Assembly (NCBI GenBank): GCA_025359705.1
Contig: JANYFS010000251.1
Coordinates: forward strand, 1-6,828
Direction: 5' to 3'
DNA length: 6,828 bases
Source of the DNA: Deinococcales bacterium
GTDB taxonomy: Bacteria > Deinococcota > Deinococci > Deinococcales > Deinococcaceae
Shown one piece after another: positions 1 to 5,651 of this stretch (position 1 is its first letter; each line of letters begins with the position of its first letter). The notes under the pieces are model-generated. The model did no database searches, was not told where the DNA came from, and saw only the letters and a list, made by a program, of their open reading frames with translations. Position numbers and translations under genes: made by a program.

Positions 1-2405
1 AAGGCTCGAGCGTGTTGCAGGTCGGCATTGTCCAAAGTTGCGCCGCGCAAAGGAGGCAAATAGGGCTGACCCAAACCTCGAGCCATATAGACCATCGCCA
101 CCCGAAATTGCACGCGGTGCTTGCGGTAATGGGCTTCGGCAGGGCGCACTTCCATGCCTTCAGCAAAGCGTTCCCAAGCCCAGTGGCCCAGCGACAGGGC
201 CAAATTGTACTGGCCTTTGGCGGCGTACAAAAGCACTGCCTCGGACTGCGCTCTGGCCCGTGTGAAATCGTCGGGCGCACTGACGGCTGCCGCCGTAAAA
301 GCCCTTGCAGACTCCTCGAGTTCACCCAAACGCCGCAGCGAGGTTCCCAACCCCGTTCTGGCCCTCGAGACTTCCTCGCCTGGGGCTTCATCTTTTTTAA
401 GCCCTTCGATGGCTAGCTCGAGCGCGGTTTTGGCTTTTTCTTGCTGACCCAAACGCATCCACATGTCGCCCAAATGGTATCTGGCCCTCGAGCTGAGCAG
501 TGGAATGCCCCCAGTGGTCACTTCGCCCAAGGCCGCCAGAGCTTCGCTCCACTGGCCCAAATCTTTGTGAATCAGGCCGCGCCAATACTGCACTTTGGTG
601 GATAAAAGCTCGCTGTTGACTCCCCTCGAGTGGCGAACTGCTTCTTCCACATAGCCAAGAGCTTGCAGGGCGTTGCCTTCCCAACGAGCAAAGGCGGCGT
701 AACCCAAGCCCAATTCGGCCCTCGTAGCTGCACTGAGGTTGCGATCCGCATCGGCGGGCAGTTTTTGAAAGGCTTCCCGCGCCGCCTCGAAGCGGGCATG
801 GTCGATCAGACCTTCGGCTTCTTTGACTTTGGCATAAATTTGCAGGTTGGGATCTTGGGAGTTTTTTAGCCCCTCGAGCGCTTTTTTCATGCTGTAGTGG
901 TTGTGGCGGCCCAAATTGGCGTAGTGTTCCACCACCACTTGGCCCAGTTGATCCAGGCAAAACGCGGGGACACCCTCGGCTTCGCTGGCAACCCGCCAAA
1001 CATTTTCCACGGTGCTGAAGGTCAGGTGTCCCTCCCCCCTCGAGATCAAATCCGCCACCCGCACCCAAGCTGCCCCACCCAGCGCGTGATGTAATGCCCG
1101 CTCGAGGTCGCCCAGTTCTTCGGCAATTTGGGAGGCTTTGTTTTGCAGTTCGTTGCGCCGCGCTTCGCGGTCATAGGAATAGCGCTCGAGCAGTTTTTCT
1201 GCCAAACTGCGACTGGTCGGGCGAATACGGCCCCGCCCAGCAGTCTCGAGAAAGGCTTTTTCCAAAGAGGGCAAATCGTCCAGATTGCGCCGACCCAGCA
1301 ATCCCAGCAAAATACGCTCGTCGGTTTCGCCAAATTCGGGCGGGCAGGCCACCGACAGTGCCTCGAGGAAATCGCGCAAGCGTTCGTCGCGCAGCACCGG
1401 TAAACTTTCCCCCTCGATGGGGCCAACCCCCGAAAGCAAAGTCAACAACCCCAAGGCTTCGTAGTCGCGGCCCGCCTGCTTGACAATGCGTTCCACCTCG
1501 AGGGGGGGCAGGTGCGGCAGCTTGGAGCGCACAAAACGCCTGGCTTCCTCGAGGGTAGGCGGCGGCAGTTCTACGGGGTCGCCGTAACTACCCAGATTTT
1601 GCGGCAAGCCCTCGAGGTCGTTGATCAGGGCCAAAACCGAGAGGTCGGCATTTAAAAGCGGCTCGAGCAGATGATGCCAGGCCCAACGGGTGGGGGTGGC
1701 GCTCGAGCCATCAGTCAGGCGCAGGGCATTGCCGCCCAAATTGCCACGGGTTCCCGCCCGCAGCAGCAAAATCCCCCCGCCTCGCTTGAGCAGGGCCGCC
1801 ACCAGTTGCTTGCTGATTTCGGCCTGTAACCCGCCACTGACCGCAAAAGGCGCTCCAGGCTCGAGCCGTGAAAGCGGAGCCGCCACCACCGAGCTGGGCA
1901 GGCTGAGGCGCTCTGCCAAGCGCTCGAGTTCGCTGGAAAAGTCGCCACCAATGCGGATTTTGAAGGCATCGGGGTAACTGGTGCTGATCTGGTGCATCAG
2001 CATGGTTTTACCCGCACCATGCCGCCCGATCACCAGCATTTTGGGTTGTTTACCCCCGCGCAACTGGTTCAGGAAACGGCGGTAAACCATGCGCTTCTCA
2101 CGGCCCAAAAGTTGCCGCACCTCCAGATCCATTTCCCCCTCGAGGGCAATTTGGGGCAGCAGATCGCCAATCATACCCACATCTTGGGCCAATTTTTCCA
2201 GAATATCGCGCAGCGTGGATTTGTCGGTGGGGGTGCCGATGTCGCGGTAGACGATATTGCGAACCGCCCCGCTCGAGGAGCCTTTTTGAGACATCTGATT
2301 TTCCAGCCAACGCAGGCTACCGACGTGTCCATGCCCATCGCGGCGGCCTGCCAGACGGGGCCGCAACTGCGAAAGCAACTCTAGCCAAGGGGTTTGTGTT
2401 TCCAT
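1..2405 (-). CDS. STAND-type P-loop NTPase with C-terminal TPR-like repeats (3' end outside window)
   Basis: I translated the frame from ATG 2405 codon by codon: 801 codons without a stop, still open at the left edge. Residues 1-98 are an unassigned N-terminal domain. An LLGRE motif (99-103), typical of the start of AAA_16/STAND NTPase domains, precedes a Walker A P-loop GRHGAGKT (127-134). The segment VELPPPTLEEARRF (278-291) matches the post-sensor 'PL..EEA' stretch of this class. Where Walker B is expected I see GGILLLRAG (210-218) without the acidic pair; LSVLALINDLE (255-265) is an alternative. From about 503 on, helical pairs resemble TPRs, e.g. 566-594, 602-629, 641-667, 682-706 and 721-746. 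STAND proteins are usually nucleotide-switched signalling or regulatory ATPases; the role here is unknown. An in-frame TGA lies 10 codons upstream, no Shine-Dalgarno is present, and a -10 hexamer sits 8 nt before the ATG, supporting this start and leaderless expression. It lies 139 bp downstream of the dioxygenase on the same strand. Confidence 0.88.
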   Translation of the reverse strand, partial: METQTPWLELLSQLRPRLAGRRDGHGHVGSLRWLENQMSQKGSSSGAVRNIVYRDIGTPTDKSTLRDILEKLAQDVGMIGDLLPQIALEGEMDLEVRQLLGREKRMVYRRFLNQLRGGKQPKMLVIGRHGAGKTMLMHQISTSYPDAFKIRIGGDFSSELERLAERLSLPSSVVAAPLSRLEPGAPFAVSGGLQAEISKQLVAALLKRGGGILLLRAGTRGNLGGNALRLTDGSSATPTRWAWHHLLEPLLNADLSVLALINDLEGLPQNLGSYGDPVELPPPTLEEARRFVRSKLPHLPPLEVERIVKQAGRDYEALGLLTLLSGVGPIEGESLPVLRDERLRDFLEALSVACPPEFGETDERILLGLLGRRNLDDLPSLEKAFLETAGRGRIRPTSRSLAEKLLERYSYDREARRNELQNKASQIAEELGDLERALHHALGGAAWVRVADLISRGEGHLTFSTVENVWRVASEAEGVPAFCLDQLGQVVVEHYANLGRHNHYSMKKALEGLKNSQDPNLQIYAKVKEAEGLIDHARFEAAREAFQKLPADADRNLSAATRAELGLGYAAFARWEGNALQALGYVEEAVRHSRGVNSELLSTKVQYWRGLIHKDLGQWSEALAALGEVTTGGIPLLSSRARYHLGDMWMRLGQQEKAKTALELAIEGLKKDEAPGEEVSRARTGLGTSLRRLGELEESARAFTAAAVSAPDDFTRARAQSEAVLLYAAKGQYNLALSLGHWAWERFAEGMEVRPAEAHYRKHRVQFRVAMVYMARGLGQPYLPPLRGATLDNADLQHARA

Positions 2406-2413
2406 GTCAGGAC

Positions 2414-2442
2414 AGTGTAAGCCCTTTTCGGTTCAAGGTAAA
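2414..2442 (-). promoter_or_regulatory. Predicted leaderless promoter of the STAND NTPase gene
   Basis: On the minus strand, TTTACC (2442-2437) serves as -35 and TACACT (2419-2414) as -10, with an exact 17-bp spacer; each matches 4 of 6 consensus positions. Only 8 nt separate the -10 from ATG 2405, so transcription should begin at or next to the start codon. This fits the absence of a Shine-Dalgarno sequence. The -35 is one half-site of the palindrome described separately. It is a prediction from spacing and hexamers only. Confidence 0.55.
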
Positions 2443-2464
2443 CATGTTTACCCTTTTGGTAAAC
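2437..2464. promoter_or_regulatory. Palindromic operator-like site with three half-sites
   Basis: GGTAAACATGTTTACC (2437-2452) is a perfect 16-bp palindrome. A third half-site, GGTAAAC (2458-2464), follows after 5 bp, so the central GTTTACC also pairs with it as a second inverted repeat. The array covers the predicted -35 of the STAND gene, the classic place for a repressor to block RNA polymerase. I cannot assign a regulator family; dimeric MarR, TetR or GntR types commonly use palindromes of this size. The symmetry is seen directly; the operator role is inferred. Confidence 0.6.
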
Positions 2465-2492
2465 TACCATCACATAGCCCCTCGAGCCACGG

Positions 2493-2522
2493 TATTTTGA
2501 ACTGTATTTTGAACTGTATTTT
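2493..2522. repeat. 12-bp tandem repeat, about 2.5 copies
   Basis: TATTTTGAACTG occurs twice head to tail (2493-2504 and 2505-2516), followed by a partial third copy, TATTTT (2517-2522). It lies 50-80 bp upstream of the predicted -35 of the STAND gene, between that gene and the dioxygenase stop. It may be a binding site for an activator or only a small slippage repeat; nothing in the sequence decides. Confidence 0.7.
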
Positions 2523-2544
2523 TAGCCCTCGAGCTGGCCCCAAA

Positions 2545-3318
2545 TCAGATTTTTAAACCAATATCAAAGGTTCCGGTGTAGCCCGCCCCTTCCTTGACCA
2601 CCTCGAGCATCAATTGCTTGCCTCCATTGCGGTAAATACCATCATTGGCATTGCGTACCGAACGGGTTCCCGCTTTATTGCTGTAGGGCTTTTGCTTGAA
2701 GATCTGATCACTTAGGGCATCATCGAAAAACAGTTGTGAGGTGAATTCGTGGGTAAAGGTTTTACCCGATAAGGTGCGGATTTTAAAGTGAATATGCACC
2801 GCTCTGCCTTCGTACCACCCAGGGTAAATAGTCACAAACTGAGCTACCCCGCTCGAGTCGGTGATTTGGTAGCCCCGCAAAAATTTCTGCCCTTTGGTGT
2901 TAAAACTGCGGTCTTTAGCATCCGAATAGACCCCGCTCGAGTCGCACTGCCAAATATCCACCCATGCTCCCGCCAAAGGACTACAGCTCGAGCCTATTTT
3001 AGAAACCACAAATTTGAGCCGCAAAGGAATCCCCTCGCTGACTTTGCCCGAATTGGGGTCGGAACGCACATCAGAGCGCAATAGTTTTTCATCCACAAAG
3101 TAGGGGCCTTCGGTTTCCTCTGGGCGCACCACACAGCCTGGAATTGTACTGGTGGATGTAGCCGCTTGTGCAGTGGAGCAGCTTGTTAGACCGATCAGCA
3201 AAGCACCTCCGCCCAAAGTTGCCAAAACCTCACGGCGGCTGAGAATGCGCCCGACCATTTCATCGTCGTTGTCCTCGAAGAGGAGATTAGGGGGGATGAT
3301 TTTGTGCGGGTTTTTCAT
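2545..3318 (-). CDS. Tat-exported lipoprotein, intradiol ring-cleavage dioxygenase family
   Basis: This 257-residue protein belongs to the non-haem Fe(III) intradiol dioxygenases, which cleave catechol-type rings between the two hydroxyls. The expected Fe ligands are visible by motif: Tyr131 (GVYSD), Tyr169 (PGWYEGR), and His175 and His177 (HIHF). EGPYF (70-74) and DIWQCD (121-126) are further family hallmarks. The N-terminus carries a twin-arginine motif SRREVL (27-32), a hydrophobic stretch, then a lipobox LTSC with Cys47. The enzyme is therefore predicted to fold in the cytoplasm, leave by Tat and be lipid-anchored outside. Tat-signal versions form a known subgroup with poorly defined substrates. 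The start is supported by AAAGGAG 6 nt upstream. No other aromatic-degradation gene is adjacent; it is divergent from modA and upstream of the STAND gene. The substrate cannot be told from the sequence. Confidence 0.93.
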   Translation of the reverse strand: MKNPHKIIPPNLLFEDNDDEMVGRILSRREVLATLGGGALLIGLTSCSTAQAATSTSTIPGCVVRPEETEGPYFVDEKLLRSDVRSDPNSGKVSEGIPLRLKFVVSKIGSSCSPLAGAWVDIWQCDSSGVYSDAKDRSFNTKGQKFLRGYQITDSSGVAQFVTIYPGWYEGRAVHIHFKIRTLSGKTFTHEFTSQLFFDDALSDQIFKQKPYSNKAGTRSVRNANDGIYRNGGKQLMLEVVKEGAGYTGTFDIGLKI

Positions 3319-3324
3319 GTCAAA

Positions 3325-3331
3325 CTCCTTT
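3325..3331 (-). promoter_or_regulatory. Ribosome binding site of the dioxygenase gene
   Basis: AAAGGAG on the minus strand lies 6 nt upstream of ATG 3318, a near-ideal Shine-Dalgarno. It fixes this start and contrasts with the leaderless-looking starts of modA, the STAND gene and the small gene at 5495. The promoter for the dioxygenase itself is not clear to me. Confidence 0.8.
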
Positions 3332-3395
3332 GTTCTGCTCAGTGAGGAAACTGTACAGGTCAGATATTCAGATCCTGTTTAGAAGTCACGACCAA

Positions 3396-3411
3396 GATTT
3401 GGGGATTTGGG
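3396..3411. repeat. 8-bp tandem repeat in the dioxygenase-modA divergent region
   Basis: GATTTGGG is repeated head to tail (3396-3403, 3404-3411). It lies between the divergent dioxygenase and modA genes, roughly 60-75 bp upstream of the modA start. It could be a regulatory site or chance; there is no further support. Confidence 0.45.
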
Positions 3412-3424
3412 GTTTACTGCCTAA

Positions 3425-3436
3425 AAAGGTACCTTT
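3425..3436. promoter_or_regulatory. Palindrome at the modA promoter, candidate operator
   Basis: AAAGGTACCTTT is a perfect 12-bp palindrome lying just upstream of, and touching, the predicted -35 of modA. Molybdate importers are often repressed by a molybdate-sensing regulator (ModE in E. coli), but this sequence does not resemble the E. coli ModE site, so the regulator is open. The palindrome is seen; its function is inferred. Confidence 0.4.
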
Positions 3437-3463
3437 GGGGATACCGCTCGAGGCAGGTACAAT
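3435..3463 (+). promoter_or_regulatory. Predicted leaderless promoter of modA
   Basis: TACAAT (3458-3463) is a 5/6 match to the -10 consensus and ends 6 nt before ATG 3470, so the transcript should begin at or very near the start codon. A weak -35, TTGGGG (3435-3440), lies 17 bp upstream. There is no Shine-Dalgarno before modA, consistent with a leaderless message. A CTCGAG site (3447-3452) sits in the spacer. Confidence 0.55.
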
Positions 3464-3469
3464 CACGGC

Positions 3470-4240
3470 ATGAAACTAGCTCGAGCTAAGCTGTTGACCC
3501 TGAGCATTTTATTCCTAACGATTTTCAATCAAGCCAATGCACTCACAGTTTTTGCCGCATCCTCTCTGAGCGATGCCTTTGGCGAGATTGGCGCACAATT
3601 TAGCAAAACCACCCATATCAAAGTGGATTTTCAATTTGCAGGCTCGCAAATCCTCAAAACCCAGCTAGAGAATGGGGCCAAGGCCGATGTGTATGCCGCT
3701 GCCAGCCGCAGTTTATTTGATCCTTTGGTTACAGCGGGCTTGCTGCAAACAGGCCGTATTTTCGCCAAAAACCGCTTGGTCATCTTGATCAGCGAACCCG
3801 CCAAAGGCCGCCTAAAAACCCTGCGGGATCTTGCCAAACCGAATGTTAAATTGATCATTGCCGATAAAAATGTACCCGCAGGGAATTACACCCGCCAGAT
3901 GCTCGAGCGGCTGTCCGCATCACCGCTATATGGCCCGACATTCAGCAAAAGCGTGTTGCAAAATGTAATTTCCGAAGAAAGCAATGTGCGCCAAGTCGCG
4001 CTCAAAGTGGTACTGGGCGAAGCGGACGCGGGGATTGTCTACTCGAGCGATGGGGTGGCCTTTCGGAAAAAAGTTAAAATCATCTCCATCCCTTTGCCCT
4101 ATAACCCACTGTTGGAATATCCGATTGGGGTGCTGAAGGCCTCGAGCGACGCAGCACAGGCCAAGGCGTTTGTGGACTATGTGCTAAGCCCTGTGGGGCA
4201 GCGGATTTTACAGAAATGGGGGTTTATTCCTGTGAAATAG
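3470..4240 (+). CDS. modA: Molybdate ABC transporter, substrate-binding protein ModA
   Basis: This 256-residue protein is the usual ModA length. It would capture molybdate (or tungstate) outside the cytoplasmic membrane and deliver it to the ModB permease. The N-terminus is a Sec signal peptide: KLARAK, a hydrophobic core (about 8-19), then ANA (22-24) as probable signal peptidase I site; there is no lipobox. Oxyanion-site positions by family alignment are Ser31/Ser32 (AASSLSDAF), Ser59 (FAGSQ), Ala137 (VPAGNY), Val173 (SNVR) and Tyr191 (IVYSSD), all present. The C-terminal PVGQRILQKWGFIPV stretch is typical of the family. It is followed after 71 bp by modB on the same strand, probably in one operon. 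Start chosen by the signal peptide and the -10 hexamer directly upstream. Molybdate and tungstate cannot be told apart from sequence alone. Confidence 0.95.
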   Translation: MKLARAKLLTLSILFLTIFNQANALTVFAASSLSDAFGEIGAQFSKTTHIKVDFQFAGSQILKTQLENGAKADVYAAASRSLFDPLVTAGLLQTGRIFAKNRLVILISEPAKGRLKTLRDLAKPNVKLIIADKNVPAGNYTRQMLERLSASPLYGPTFSKSVLQNVISEESNVRQVALKVVLGEADAGIVYSSDGVAFRKKVKIISIPLPYNPLLEYPIGVLKASSDAAQAKAFVDYVLSPVGQRILQKWGFIPVK

Positions 4241-4257
4241 CTCAAGAAAATAGCTCA
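4235..4257. repeat. 10-bp direct repeat over the modA stop codon
   Basis: AAATAGCTCA occurs at 4235-4244, where its TAG is the modA stop codon, and again at 4248-4257 after 3 bp. It looks like a small local duplication at the end of modA; no function is evident. Confidence 0.6.
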
Positions 4258-4311
4258 GGGTTTTGGGCTAGACTTTAAACCGCTCGAGCCAGTCCGACAT
4301 AACTTTCAAAT

Positions 4312-5088
4312 ATGAAGCCCAAACCTCCCATTTTTCTCGTTGCCATCAGCCTGTTGATGCTGGCCTTTTTGCTGCTGCCCGTGTTGGTTTTGCTGGCTCG
4401 AGGCATCCAAGCCGCCTTTACGGGGGTTTGGCACAGCAATGGGGTGTTGCAAGCGCTCGAGGTGAGCCTGTGGAGCAGTGCCATTTGTGTGGCTTTGTGC
4501 GTGTTGCTGGGCTTGCCTGTAGCTTTTTTGTTGGCCCGTTACCGTTTTTGGGGTCAAGATACCCTCGAGGCGCTGCTGGATTTGCCTGTAATGTTGCCGC
4601 CCGTGGTGGCGGGTTTGGGCTTGCTGTTGGTGTTTGGGCGGCGGGGAATTCTGGGGCCTGGCCTCGAGCTAGCGGGCCTCGAGCTGGCTTTTAGCCCTGC
4701 GGCGGTGGTCTTGGCCCAACTTTTTGTATCCGCACCCTATTTTATTCGGGCCGCCAAAATTGGCCTGCACAACATCCCACCCGACCTCGAGGGGGCAGCG
4801 CAGGTAGACGGAGCCAGTTGGCCCCAAGTGCTGCGCCTGATCACCTTGCCACTGGCTTTTCCCGCACTGCTCGAGGGTTTAGCCCTGTGCTGGGCCAGAG
4901 CCTTGGGCGAATTTGGGGCCACCATTTTATTTGCGGGTTCGCTCGAGGGCAAAACCCGCACCGTCACCTTGCAAATTTACGGAACCCTCGAGTCGGATCT
5001 GGACGGCGCACTTTTTCTATCGGGTTTGATGTCGGTTTTGGCTTTTGTATTACTTTTTGTAATTCGCCGCTCGAGCAAAGAAAAATAA
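4312..5088 (+). CDS. modB: Molybdate ABC transporter, permease protein ModB
   Basis: This 258-residue integral membrane protein is slightly longer than typical ModB because of its N-terminus. Hydrophobic segments at about 7-29, 51-75, 91-109, 129-147, 183-203 and 233-251 suggest six membrane spans, though the fifth is weak. The cytoplasmic coupling helix (EAA loop) is clear at 160-180: EGAAQVDGASW followed by LITLP, matching the EAA-G-I-LP pattern that docks onto the ATPase. LPPVVAGLGLLL (95-106) and ARALGEFGATILFAG (195-209) are ModB/CysT-family hallmarks. It forms the channel through which ModA-bound molybdate passes. No Shine-Dalgarno is visible; TAACTT lies 6 nt before the ATG, but its match to a -10 is weak. 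No modC follows, and the C-terminus carries no fused ATPase, so the energising subunit must come from elsewhere. A few extra N-terminal residues could be misassigned. Confidence 0.94.
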   Translation: MKPKPPIFLVAISLLMLAFLLLPVLVLLARGIQAAFTGVWHSNGVLQALEVSLWSSAICVALCVLLGLPVAFLLARYRFWGQDTLEALLDLPVMLPPVVAGLGLLLVFGRRGILGPGLELAGLELAFSPAAVVLAQLFVSAPYFIRAAKIGLHNIPPDLEGAAQVDGASWPQVLRLITLPLAFPALLEGLALCWARALGEFGATILFAGSLEGKTRTVTLQIYGTLESDLDGALFLSGLMSVLAFVLLFVIRRSSKEK

Positions 5089-5127
5089 GTTTGAAAATCG
5101 TTTGAACTCGAGTTAGAGCATTTGTCA

Positions 5128-5151
5128 GAGTAATAGACGAATAAATTACTC
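5128..5151. other. Weak hairpin downstream of modB
   Basis: GAGTAAT (5128-5134) and ATTACTC (5145-5151) form a 7-bp stem with a 10-nt loop, 40 bp after the modB stop. No T-run follows on the plus strand, so it is not a convincing intrinsic terminator. It could be an mRNA 3'-end stabilising hairpin. Confidence 0.3.
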
Positions 5152-5155
5152 AGTC

Positions 5156-5196
5156 AAAAAGCAGTCTCGTCGTTTGGGACGGAATGCTCACGACGA
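5156..5196 (-). terminator. Possible weak terminator of the small gene at 5238-5495
   Basis: Read on the minus strand, TCGTCGT (5196-5190) and ACGACGA (5173-5167) can pair in a 7-bp stem around a 16-nt loop, followed after 6 nt by TTTTT (5160-5156). This sits about 40 bp past the stop of the small gene. The long loop and the gap before the T-run make it a weak candidate. Confidence 0.3.
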
Positions 5197-5218
5197 TTCT
5201 TAAACGGAAAACGCATGA

Positions 5219-5232
5219 CGGACAACGGACAA
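5219..5232. repeat. 7-bp tandem repeat next to the small gene's stop codon
   Basis: CGGACAA is repeated head to tail (5219-5225, 5226-5232), 6-19 bp downstream of the small gene's 3' end. It is low-complexity and of no evident function. The rest of the 149-bp convergent gap (5089-5237) shows only the hairpins listed and one CTCGAG site. Confidence 0.5.
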
Positions 5233-5237
5233 CTGCT

Positions 5238-5495
5238 CTAGGTTCGGCGTTTATTCGGAACTAAAGCCTTCAGCGCCTGCAAACTGAGCTGTTCAAACAT
5301 CCGATCATTTGCCCGCAATAAGGGCGCTCGAGCCAGATCGTATTCTTGCAGATTTAATTTCAGCTCGAAGCGTCCATCCGCAGAAACCCCACCAGGAACC
5401 AAACCTTGGGCCTCGTAGAGATAATCCAGCAAAAGCTCGCGCTGCTGGGCGGGCAGTCCAAGGGTATACAGCTCGAGGGTCAACAGGCTTGGCAT
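5238..5495 (-). CDS. Small hypothetical protein, 85 residues
   Basis: I do not recognise this family. The product is a soluble, mixed-charge protein with no signal peptide or membrane segment. It has an N-terminal, leucine-rich, probably helical part (about 3-32), a short strand-like stretch around GRFELKLNLQEYDL (41-54), and a C-terminal helix-rich part with MFEQLSLQALKALVP (66-80) before a basic NKRRT tail. That composition looks like a real small domain rather than a chance frame. A 5/6 -10 hexamer lies 9 nt before the ATG and there is no Shine-Dalgarno, which supports the start and resembles other genes here. It is convergent with modB and lies between modB and the hydrolase terminator, so it is probably transcribed alone. 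Function unknown; a chance ORF cannot be fully excluded. Confidence 0.65.
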   Translation of the reverse strand: MPSLLTLELYTLGLPAQQRELLLDYLYEAQGLVPGGVSADGRFELKLNLQEYDLARAPLLRANDRMFEQLSLQALKALVPNKRRT

Positions 5496-5504
5496 TTGGG
5501 TTTT

Positions 5505-5510
5505 ATTCTA
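5505..5510 (-). promoter_or_regulatory. -10 hexamer of the small gene
   Basis: TAGAAT on the minus strand (5510-5505) matches 5 of 6 positions of the -10 consensus and lies 9 nt upstream of ATG 5495, so the 5' leader would be about 0-3 nt. I see no acceptable -35 at 16-18 bp. A CTCGAG site (5515-5520) lies directly upstream. Confidence 0.4.
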
Positions 5511-5595
5511 ATCCCTCGAGGGGGGTGTATTTTTTTTGTCTGGCGCAGTTGTGGGTGAATAGCTTTGTCCCCTTGTTTTAAAAAGTCTCGAGTCT

Positions 5596-5632
5596 AAAAA
5601 ACCCCACCCCAAGCTCGAGTCTGGGGTGGGGT
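5596..5632 (-). terminator. Strong intrinsic terminator of the alpha/beta hydrolase gene
   Basis: On the minus strand ACCCCACCCCA (5632-5622) pairs perfectly with TGGGGTGGGGT (5611-5601). This gives an 11-bp GC-rich stem with a 10-nt loop, followed immediately by a T-run (5600-5596). It lies 20 bp after the hydrolase stop at 5652. The loop contains a CTCGAG site (5614-5619). It should also insulate the small downstream gene from read-through. Confidence 0.9.
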
Positions 5633-5651
5633 CAGTGCAAAAATCAGTGGG

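Noticed and set aside
397..1426. Several minus-strand frames starting with ATG inside the left region, e.g. 397-1068 and 1046-1426
   Set aside because: They overlap the 801-codon frame from ATG 2405 in other phases and have Arg/Gly/Pro/Ser-rich, domain-free translations. They are shadows of the STAND gene.
2525..2544. Terminator directly after the dioxygenase stop
   Set aside because: The short GC-rich stretch around CTCGAG gives only a 3-4 bp stem and is followed by an A-run, not a T-run, on the minus strand. Read-through into the STAND gene is therefore possible.
5128..5151. Hairpin after modB as an intrinsic terminator
   Set aside because: The stem is only 7 bp and AT-rich, and no T-run follows on the plus strand; kept only as a weak hairpin.
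5216..5240. Plus-strand mini-ORF ATG ACG GAC ... TAG, eight codons (MTDNGQLL)
   Set aside because: It arises from a 7-bp tandem repeat, has no ribosome binding site or promoter-like element, and is too short to support.
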